Source: Leptolyngbyaceae cyanobacterium RM1_1_2
GTDB taxonomy: Bacteria; Cyanobacteriota; Cyanobacteriia; Phormidesmidales; Phormidesmidaceae
NCBI GenBank assembly: GCA_012032345.1
Contig: JAAUQI010000028.1
Location: 1 to 60,921 of the forward strand
Reading direction: 5' to 3'
Length of the DNA stretch: 60,921 nt
The notes under the pieces are model-generated. The model was not told where the DNA came from. It ran no database searches and saw nothing but the letters and a program-made list of their open reading frames with translations. This document shows, in pieces, positions 37,613-45,500 of this stretch (the stretch's first letter is position 1; every line of letters begins with the position of its first letter). The translations under genes were made by a program, and so were the position numbers.

Positions 37613-38546
37613 TCAGGCACAGCTCAATGACCGCCAGTCTGGCAGATTCGATTCCCGCTGATGGGCAATTGGGTTTGGGGTTTGCTGGTAGTTTAGCAAT
37701 AGCTCTAGCTCACCCGCCGGCACAGGCGGACTGAAATAGTAACCTGACTGGGAGAAACTGTGCCCAATTTGGGGTAATGCCAGCGTAAAAGGCACTCAGC
37801 GCCAACTATACGTCCGCTTCGCAGGTCAATTTGAGGCTGATAGTAAAGCTGTAGCTGATCGCGCTCTAGCGCCTGACGCAGTTCGTGCTCTAGATGCAGG
37901 TGTTCTTGCAGCCGCAGCGTCATCTCAGCGGAGTGAAACTCGAAGCAGTTTTTACCCTGCTGCTTAGTCCGCTGCAGGGCCATGCAGGCATTAGCCAAAA
38001 TCTGTTCGCCGCGATCGCCCTTTGACGGTAGGGCTAAGCCGATGCAGGTCGTCAGGTGCAGGGTTTCCTGCTCGACTGAGTAAGGTTTTAGCAGCGCGTC
38101 AAGTAAATGATGAGTGAATTGCATAGCTTCTGCATAGGAGCCAGACATAGACTGGGCGATCGCAAACTCGTCACTATCGAGTCGAGCGACAAACCCGTCT
38201 TTCCCACAAGCAGAGGTGCAGAAGAGGTAGCTGCTGAAGCCTTATTCAGGTGCTTTTGAAACAAAGAGCGATTGGGCAAACCCGTAAGATGGTCATAATC
38301 TGCTAGATACAAAATGAGACTGTCTAGCTTATGAATGACTTTGGTAGCATTAGACATCAAAATGCCCGCGTCATCTTCAAACTGAGTGGGCAAATAGGGG
38401 ATTTCTCGATTTGTCTCGTAGCGTTTGAGCGATCGCGCTGTCAGCTTAATCGGCATTAATAAGCTATGCAAAATGAAAAGCGTAATTAAAGTGCCTGCTA
38501 GGCACCCTTGTGGGTGCTTTTTTAAGTACAGATGACCTATCAGCAA
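37613..38546 (-). pseudogene. Decayed HAMP-GGDEF-EAL protein gene
   Basis: Fragments of one diguanylate cyclase/phosphodiesterase in shifting frames. Upstream piece: LLMPIKLTARSLKRYE ... YLADYDHLTGLPNRSLFQKHL (membrane/HAMP-like end and GGDEF start). The GGDEF middle is missing; the frame then shifts to GFVARLDSDEFAIA (a GGDEF-site variant), the rest of GGDEF and the start of EAL (LQLYYQPQIDLRSGRIVGAECLLRWHYPKLGTVSPSQ). At about 37752 some 180-200 residues of EAL are deleted and the frame changes to the end of the domain, SGYYFSPPVPAGELELLL. It is not expected to make an active enzyme. Confidence 0.85.
38502..38523 (+). terminator. Hairpin with T run at the front of the pseudogene
   Basis: GCACCC-TTGT-GGGTGC followed by TTTTTT on the plus strand. 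No plus-strand gene leads into it, so it may be a leftover from the rearrangement that truncated the pseudogene N-terminus, or an end of antisense RNA. Confidence 0.5.
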
Positions 38547-38564
38547 TTTAAACCCAGCTTAAGC

Positions 38565-39281
38565 TTAGTCAGCCGTTACTAGCTCAGTGCTGCCACGACG
38601 GCGATTGCGGGTCAAAGTATTGAACAGCATTTGCCCAATGGCTTTGACTAAGTTGCCCTCAAGCTCCTGAAACAGTTGCATATTGATACCAAAAGCGTCA
38701 TTGGCTTCTTCAACAATCCGATCGGCCATAGCTTCGTCTACGGGTGCTTCATCAATAGAAGCTCGGTAGGTCTGCTTAAAGCCCTTTTCGTCTTGAATCT
38801 CGTCAAACTCGTAGAAAGCGGTGCCCTCACCCTCGCTTAGGTTCATTGCCCGCTGTGCAATACCCTTGAGAATCTGACCGCCAGAGAGATCGCCCAGGTA
38901 ACGGGTGTAAGAATGACCCACTAGCAGTTCCGGCTGAGTATTGGCAATCTCTCGAATGCGATCGACATAGCCCTGTCCAGCCTTAGAGGGTGCTATCTGC
39001 TCACGCCAGCTAGGGCCATAGTAGTAAGCCAGATCGGTCTCTAAAGTTGCCTTGCGGTACAGCTCAGGAAAGTAAACTTTAGAGACCACGGGATGGTTGC
39101 GGTGGCGCTCTAGCTCCTCTTCCATTGCGTTATAAACAAAGTAGAAATTGGCAACTAGCTTACGGTAGGAGTTTTTCTCAACCACCCCCCTCAAGAAGCA
39201 CCGGACAAAGCCGACATTTTCTGCCATTGTGTGAGCTTTTTGGGTGCCCTCACGAAGTTTGGTCGCTAAATTACTGCTCAT
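38565..39281 (-). CDS. ho1: Heme oxygenase (biliverdin-producing)
   Basis: Ferredoxin-dependent heme oxygenase that opens heme to biliverdin IXalpha, the first step to phycobilins. Proximal heme ligand H17 in GTQKAHTMAENVGF; distal helix HSYTRYLGDLSGGQILKGIAQ; 238 residues is the usual cyanobacterial size. It stands alone after the pseudogene, with its own upstream region of about 320 bp. Confidence 0.95.
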   Translation of the reverse strand: MSSNLATKLREGTQKAHTMAENVGFVRCFLRGVVEKNSYRKLVANFYFVYNAMEEELERHRNHPVVSKVYFPELYRKATLETDLAYYYGPSWREQIAPSKAGQGYVDRIREIANTQPELLVGHSYTRYLGDLSGGQILKGIAQRAMNLSEGEGTAFYEFDEIQDEKGFKQTYRASIDEAPVDEAMADRIVEEANDAFGINMQLFQELEGNLVKAIGQMLFNTLTRNRRRGSTELVTAD

Positions 39282-39605
39282 GCTAAACGTCTCGCTAAAT
39301 TACCTAACTTTTGAAGGATGTTGGCGTAAAGATTCTAAACAAACTTATTTTTTGCCATGTTTGTTAAAGTAAACCTTTTTGATGAGAGTTTTCATTAAAA
39401 AATTTTACGAGATTTTGACACCTGACAGGCTGAAGTTCACTACCGCTGCATTGGAGGTCAGAAGCGATCGTTCCAGAAGGGCTTCCTATTGCCTCATCAT
39501 TCAGCCTTGAGCCTTGGTTTGTAGCTCAAAATCTCATACTTAACTTTTCACACCGGTGGCTTCTCTTCAATCTGCTTCTAGCAGGTGTCAGCATCCGGCC
39601 AAAAA
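39282..39605 (-). promoter_or_regulatory. Upstream region of ho1
   Basis: 324 bp, AT-rich next to the gene (39330-39420), as expected for the promoter of the minus-strand ho1. No gene or named operator is seen. Confidence 0.4.
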
Positions 39606-39839
39606 TTATCCAATCGATTCTGGAAAGACCTCAGGTGAAAACATTTTCCAGAGAACCTGATAGTAGGCTTGATAGTATTGAACCTGCTGCGGCTGAATAA
39701 ACGGCTCGAAAGCTTTTCCAAGCAGGTTAATCATTTGTCGAACTAGCTCCCAGTTAACCCTTAATGTAGGGTAGAGCATGACACACAGCGGAAAAAGCTC
39801 CTGGGTAATGCCCGAAATATTTTTTTCAAGAACGCAGGT
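39606..39839 (-). pseudogene. Coding continuation behind an in-frame TGA (3' part of the 134-residue gene)
   Basis: Directly after the TGA at 39840-39842 the same frame stays open for 77 codons to a TAA, with coding character (ELFPLCVMLYPTLRVNWELV, LLGKAFEPFIQPQQVQYYQAYY). There is no start codon near the TGA, so this is not an independent gene. Either the gene carries a nonsense mutation (TGG or CGA to TGA) or UGA is read through. The intact protein would have about 212 residues. Confidence 0.7.
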
Positions 39840-40244
39840 TCACAAATAGATTTGAAACATTTCTACATCACGAACACTGGAAGTCCTAACGCTTTTGCTA
39901 TCCAAGCGTCCGCTATAGCAAGCATAGTTGGGATATAACCGATTAACGGTATCGACTATCTGATGAGCAATCTTGCTACTGACGGGTAACAAACGCTGTA
40001 CTGTCTTGAGTCGCGGGTCGCTAAAATCGTATTGGGCTGCTGCTTCATAAGCCCGTTGTAGAGGCATGTAAAGATGGTCGTCGATGACCTTAAAGTAGGT
40101 TTCTAGTACCGATTGCTCAGCTAAATCGGTGTGGCTAAGCAATATCTGCCCGCAGTAGTGAAACTGCATGCTAACAAAGCCAATCAGCCGTGGATCGGAC
40201 TGGGTATACTGTTTACGGATTTTGCCAAGGTCGGCTGAAATCAT
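39840..40244 (-). CDS. Uncharacterised protein, probably truncated; last gene of the six-gene operon
   Basis: 134 residues to the in-frame TGA, about 212 if read through. Helix-rich and soluble; no motif I recognise (begins MISADLGKIRKQYTQSDPR; contains YFKVIDDHLYMPLQRAYEAA). Its ATG overlaps the stop of the upstream 93-residue gene (ATGA), so it is translationally coupled. The context is an operon with a contractile-injection-cargo-like protein; whether it is accessory, chaperone or immunity factor cannot be decided. Confidence 0.65.
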   Translation of the reverse strand: MISADLGKIRKQYTQSDPRLIGFVSMQFHYCGQILLSHTDLAEQSVLETYFKVIDDHLYMPLQRAYEAAAQYDFSDPRLKTVQRLLPVSSKIAHQIVDTVNRLYPNYACYSGRLDSKSVRTSSVRDVEMFQIYL

Positions 40245-40522
40245 AATAGAAAGCCGCTGTGCGTTGCCCGCTCAACATATACCTGTAGGGTTTTTTCGTA
40301 AATGTAATGAACGTCTTTGGCGATCGCCCAGGGATCTACAAGCTGAGGCTGAATTCGGTGGCGCTGCATTTCATTAGCCAGCAAAGATTCAGTTTTGTTC
40401 CAGGCTTGGGCACTCACTGAACGGAGCAAATTTATTAGTCGTTGTGCTGTTGCAGCCTGTGAATCGGCAGCGGTTAGAGATCTTGGGAGCTGAGCGGGTT
40501 CAGCAAGGTATTCAACGTACAT
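40241..40522 (-). CDS. Uncharacterised 93-residue protein of the operon
   Basis: Small soluble helical protein (contains AATAQRLINLLRSVSAQAW and VHYIYEKTLQVYVERA). It overlaps the upstream gene by 11 bp and the downstream gene by 4 bp (ATGA), which supports real translation. No family recognised. Small helical proteins at this spot could be cargo chaperones or immunity proteins. Confidence 0.65.
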   Translation of the reverse strand: MYVEYLAEPAQLPRSLTAADSQAATAQRLINLLRSVSAQAWNKTESLLANEMQRHRIQPQLVDPWAIAKDVHYIYEKTLQVYVERATHSGFLL

Positions 40523-41243
40523 TTTGCAACTTTGTCAGCCCCTGGCTTAAAGTTTGTGAGAGGTTTGAAAATGAACTGTCAATTTTAAAGGCGGCAGCTT
40601 GCATCTGGGCGGCTGCGGTTTTGACATGAGTCGAACTTTTGGCAAAATTGCTTTTCAGCTCCTCAGAAAACTCTGTAACAACCTTAGCTAGGTCTTGAAT
40701 TAGCTGATGGGTATCGACCTCAAGCATCTCTAGCCCGCTAGATTGAAGCGCCTTCAAAGTAGCCTCTACGTTGGCTTTGACAGCTTGAGCCTGATCGAGG
40801 TTTTGCGCATTGCTAGGCTGCGCTGCTGCTGCGACTTCAGCCATGAAGCTCTGCAGTCCCTCTCGGGCGGCTGCAGGATTATCCATAAACTCTTCTAATG
40901 GCACGCCTAAGAGGTTAGTCAAAAGAGTAGAAACAGACTGAGCTGAAGTTTTCTCAGAAACTGTAGAGATCTCTTTGCTATTGTCTAAAGTCACGTTTAC
41001 AACACTGGAGCATAAGCCAGAAAGCAGAGCTAGAATCTGAGCCACCTCTTCCTGCATGTAAGGCTCAGCCTCTTGTGCTGAAATTTTGTAGGGAGCAATC
41101 GCCTCTAGCTTAACTTGTCTTTCAATTCCTCTAATTTGACGAATAGTGTAGTTTCCGTCTGGTAAAACTACAGCGTCTGGAATTAAAAAGTAAATACGTT
41201 CTTTCTTAGAAACCCAAAGCGTGTGTTTATTTGAGGACTCCAT
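40512..41243 (-). CDS. Uncharacterised 243-residue protein of the operon
   Basis: The N-terminal 60 residues look beta-rich (LWVSKKERIYFLIPDAVVLPDGNYTIRQIRGIERQVKL). The rest is alpha-helical and Ala/Ser/Gln-rich, with coiled-coil-like stretches (LDQAQAVKANVEATLKALQSS; LIQDLAKVVTEFSEELKSNF). No membrane segment. Its ATG lies 17 bp inside the end of the HEAT gene. No family recognised. Confidence 0.7.
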   Translation of the reverse strand: MESSNKHTLWVSKKERIYFLIPDAVVLPDGNYTIRQIRGIERQVKLEAIAPYKISAQEAEPYMQEEVAQILALLSGLCSSVVNVTLDNSKEISTVSEKTSAQSVSTLLTNLLGVPLEEFMDNPAAAREGLQSFMAEVAAAAQPSNAQNLDQAQAVKANVEATLKALQSSGLEMLEVDTHQLIQDLAKVVTEFSEELKSNFAKSSTHVKTAAAQMQAAAFKIDSSFSNLSQTLSQGLTKLQNVR

Positions 41244-41832
41244 TTTTTCTTAAACCCCCTCGATTACTAACCAGTTTTCTCTCGAATCTTTTTAACTGCC
41301 TCAAGCAGCGATCGCGTGGATATTGACTTCGTTCACTCCGTAAAACCTTTTCTAGTTCAGGCAGAGACTCACTCGCCTGCATCGCCCCCAGAGACCAGGC
41401 TGCACTACCCCTCTGACTGGGGTCAGGATTTTGCAAATATTCAATTAGCAGCGGAATTGCTTCTTGGCAATTGACTGCTCCTAAAGCAGCCAAAAGCATA
41501 CGACGAACACCAATCTTAGGATCAGGCAATTCTAATCGACGTAGCAGAGCATTTCCTGAAGCAGGATCTCCTATTTTTGCTAGAGCATCTGCTGCGGCTG
41601 AACGTACCTTGAAAGAGCTATGCTCAAGCATATTTATCAGAATTGGAACTGCACTCTTTTCATGCCGCCAGCCCAACACATCACAAAGAACAATCCGAGC
41701 ATGATCGGTTGGGGCTACCTCAAGAGCTTGCACAAGAGCCTCAGCATCCGCTTCATGCCGCAACCAATGAGTTGAGGTAATCCCTTCCTCAATTTTTGTA
41801 GAAGCTATCTTTATTAACTTTGCTATCTTCAC
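41227..41832 (-). CDS. HEAT-repeat protein
   Basis: 201 residues with about four PBS-lyase-type HEAT repeats (ALEVAPTDHARIVLCDVLGW; LINMLEHSSFKVRSAAADALAKIGD; LLAALGAVNCQEAIPLLIEYL; GSAAWSLGAMQASESLPELEKVL). The start is a GTG that shares one base with the stop of the preceding gene (TAGTG). HEAT proteins serve as bilin lyases in phycobilisome loci, but there is no phycobiliprotein gene here, so a protein-protein scaffold or an immunity role fits better. Confidence 0.8.
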   Translation of the reverse strand: MKIAKLIKIASTKIEEGITSTHWLRHEADAEALVQALEVAPTDHARIVLCDVLGWRHEKSAVPILINMLEHSSFKVRSAAADALAKIGDPASGNALLRRLELPDPKIGVRRMLLAALGAVNCQEAIPLLIEYLQNPDPSQRGSAAWSLGAMQASESLPELEKVLRSERSQYPRDRCLRQLKRFERKLVSNRGGLRKNGVLK

Positions 41833-42428
41833 TATTGGATAGTTTCCTGAAAGTTGTCAGAAACTTCATGAGCCGCACTATCGAAATGATCATTAATTGA
41901 TTTGGCTCTCCCTAAAACATGTAAATCCTCCTTTATAAAATGCGTTGATGTGATTATCTTCGATAAAATCAGTTTCACAAAATCTAGATTATTTACTTCT
42001 GAAACCTGACGTGAGTCATGAATTGAGAATAATCTCTCAGCAAGATCTGATAGTTCTATAGTAAAGGTTTCAAACTCTTCAGGCGTTACATAGAAAAAAA
42101 TGCTAGTTTTCACACCTTGAAGTAGATCATTCTTTATGATTAATTCTGTTCCTGCAAGTTCTTTATCTGGGGTCACAATGTAATTTGATAGTGCAGCGGT
42201 TATCAGTCTTGCTTCTAACTCTGTACTGATACAATCTACATTGTCTGGAAGAGTAGGTACCCAACTGGATCGAACCGTCTGGTAGAGACTTGGAATAAAC
42301 ATTATGCTAATCTTAAAATTCAGTCTTACATCAAATATATTTTCATAAAGGGCTGCAGTTTCTGAATCTTCTTCCAAAGCCTGTCTCCTTACGGAAACCG
42401 GAAAGTCGTATCTTGGAAATGGCTTCAT
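41832..42428 (-). CDS. Uncharacterised 198-residue protein of the operon
   Basis: No recognised family. Mixed alpha/beta, soluble (FDVRLNFKISIMFIPSLYQTV; VKTSIFFYVTPEEFETFTIEL). The DNA is clearly AT-richer than the flanking genes, which suggests a foreign origin. It starts 74 bp after the large cargo-like gene, in an AT-rich gap with GAGGTAGG ahead of the ATG, and ends overlapping the HEAT gene by one base. Confidence 0.7.
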   Translation of the reverse strand: MKPFPRYDFPVSVRRQALEEDSETAALYENIFDVRLNFKISIMFIPSLYQTVRSSWVPTLPDNVDCISTELEARLITAALSNYIVTPDKELAGTELIIKNDLLQGVKTSIFFYVTPEEFETFTIELSDLAERLFSIHDSRQVSEVNNLDFVKLILSKIITSTHFIKEDLHVLGRAKSINDHFDSAAHEVSDNFQETIQ

Positions 42429-42502
42429 ACTATGACAACCTACCTCATTTATTATTTTGAATTCTTATCTAAAGTTACCGAATTATTTGACTTTTAATTA
42501 TT

Positions 42503-45500
42503 TTACCGCTCCAATACCACGCCGCCTGCATCTGTGTATCGGCTCTCTAATTGAGGCAGGTCGGGAAAGTGCTCATCTGCCCATTGACTACGACTAGGGC
42601 TGCGTCCTCCTTTTAAGCCTCTATCACGATATTCACTCCTCCACTCTCTGACTCCACGAGCATGTTCTCTCAATAATTCTGAATTTGCTCCACGCTCATG
42701 CAGACGCAGAAATTCTATCAAGCGGTTGTGGTACTCAGTGATAGCATTTTGCCAATTCGTCAACACACCTCCTTGATCACGTGCCTGTTTAATTCTTCCA
42801 TCGGGATACTCAATAACTCTCTCTGTGGGTAGAGTCCTTTCTCCAAAGCGTTCAGTTAGCTGACGAATATGTCCTACCTCATGCTCCAAATCCAAGAATC
42901 TCATCCCCTCCCTGAGATAAACAGCTCTTTCAACCCGAATCACTTGACCTTCTGGACTCAAAACCTCTCTTACTGAAACATGTGGGCTGCCACTTGTTCG
43001 CCTTACCTCAAACCCTAAGCTTTCGATTTCAGTAAGAGTACTCTGATAGGTTGGGTGCTGCTCCATCCGAACTGAGCCGTCACGAATAGTTTCAGGAGTA
43101 CTTTCTAGTCCATCGCTAGCACCCGTATCCATTCGGCCTGCAGGCTCCTCATCACCGCTCAGTCGCTGCTGTTCGGGTGCGTCTGGCTCTGGTTGCCTAG
43201 ATGAACGGGTCGGCTCGGAGGTATCACCAGGCTGGCGGGGCGCTGGTTCAGGGGCATCACCAGGTTGTCGAGGCGTAGAAGATTCAGGCGCATCTCCAGG
43301 ACGGCGGGCCGCAATTTTGCCACCGATCCAGGTCAACAGCCCTGCCAGCAGCATATTGCCGAGCAGCCCCTGATCCCAGGGTCTACCCTGAGAAACATTA
43401 TCTAAAACTGTGACCACGCCTGCGACCAGAGAAGCTCCACCGGCCAAAAGACCCAGTGCGGCACCGGCACTCAGTCCCAGCCCAGCAGCAACGCCTCCCA
43501 GAAATACCAGCGCAGCAGCCCCAACGGCACCTCCAAAAGCGCCCCAAATCATATTTCTCAGCGCGCCGTCAAAGACCGCTGCACCCCGTTTGCCTTCAGC
43601 GTAGTTGCCAACGACTGTGGCGGCTAGTGCCCCCACAGCCCCAGCTATGGCACCTGCTGCGACTAGAACGACAGCACCAGTTCCAAACGTCGCAATTATG
43701 AGCACACCCACTAGCAGCCCAACCACCAAACCCGCCCAGAATCCGGGACTGCTGACCATCTCAACCAGGTCATTCCACTGATTCTCCAGCCAGGAGTTTT
43801 GGGCTCTTTCTTCAGCCCTTTGCTGAGCTGTCTCTATGTTGCCGGGAAGATTTTGCCTGGGTTCGCTAGCTTGCTCTTCGGTAGAGGTAACCTGGGCCTC
43901 TAGGTTACCTGTGTACTGATTAAATCCGTCTGCGAAGCTGCTCTCAATCTGGCCTAGCTGCTGGTCTAAGGTCGATGTGACTCCACTCACCATGCCACTT
44001 TCGGACTCATTGGCCTGACCTACCGTATTGCCAAGCTGGCTAGAAACAGACGTGACCTGATGGCTAACCTGCTCTTGAGCCTGTCCTGAGAAAGCTCGAA
44101 TTTGGCTAGCTGCACTGCCAGCAACAGAACTGATGGCAGTCAAGATCTGATTGCCTGCCTCAGCTAGAGCGCCCTCTGCCTGTTGGAAGGCTGCATCAGC
44201 AGTGGTCATTAGGCCACTGTAGGCACTGCTCACCTGACCTGTAATTTCTGCAGTTGTTTCAGAAGCGAGTTCTGGATCGATGTCCATTTCAGCAACTTGC
44301 TGATTGAACTGATCTAGATGCTCATCTCCAGCTGCGATCGCCTGCTGTCCCTGTGCCTGGAAGGTATTGATAGCTTGCTCACCTGCAGAGTAAAGCTCCT
44401 GACTCTGCTGGGCTACCTGGGTTTGCAGTTGGTTTTGAATTGTTTGCTCTAGCGCCGTAAGCTGCTCAATGAGTTGCCCTTGTAAGCTGCCTAGCGCTTG
44501 GGTTCCCTGCCCTACAGCTTGTTGAATTGCAGTAGTCGTCTCCTGATGGGAAGTATGCAGTTGTGTAACAACCTGGCCTTGGCCTTCCCCTAGCTGGACA
44601 GCAGCTTCCTGGCCTTGGGATCTGAAGCTACTCGCCATTTCTGGGCCTGTAGTCCGTAAATCTTGCATCAAATCAGCTACGCCGCCCGTAATTTTACCCG
44701 CAGCATCTGAGGCCAGCTCGTTAGCTACCTGAGCTTTGGCTTGGGCGACCTCTGGAGTACTCCCCCCTACCTGTGCTTTTTCCTGGCCGACTGAGCGGGC
44801 TGCTGCTGCTATGTTGCCGAGGCGAGACTGAGCTTGCTCGGCAGAACTATTCGCAGCCTGTAGTGACTCATCAGCATAGTTATCACCAATCCCTTGAGCC
44901 TGCTCTCGTCGAGCGGTGAATGTGGTTTCTACTTCGCCTAGAGCTGTTGTATGCCCCTGTTGCAAGGTTGCTAGATGTGACTCTGCATCGGTTTGAAGCT
45001 GTGCTTGGGCGCTGCTAATCATCTGCCCTAGCTGCCCACGAGCGTCAGCAAACAGCGCCTGCACCGAACTAACTTGCCGATCGCTTTCTGCCACCAAAGC
45101 CGCTTGCTGCTGCTGGACACTGGCGGCAATTGCCTGACTTCCCTGGGTGATGCGTTCGATAAACTGCTCTCTAGCGCTATCGGCTGCAGCCGTAATTTGA
45201 CTTAAAACAGCCTGAGTGCCTGGGGAATGGGCTGTCGGTAGCTGAAGCGCAGGTAGCGATGAGTCAGCGATCGCTGGCAGTGTAGATAGATCAGACTGAT
45301 TGGCCTGTGCTGCTGACTGCTGAGGATTTTCAGGGCTGCTGCTAGAGCCGGATAGACTTGAAGAACTGCTGTCGGAATTGCCAGAGGGAGAGGCTGCTTG
45401 GGGGACGGCTTGAGAGCTTCCTGCGCTTGCAGCGCCCCCATTTTGAGCGGTTTTTAATTGATCTGCGGCTAGAGAATTCGGAACTGCTGGAGCAGCTAAA

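Noticed and set aside
41227-41832. HEAT-repeat gene as a phycobilin lyase (CpcE/F type)
   Set aside because: No phycobiliprotein or linker gene is nearby, and it is overlapped by genes of the cargo operon; repeats alone do not show lyase function.
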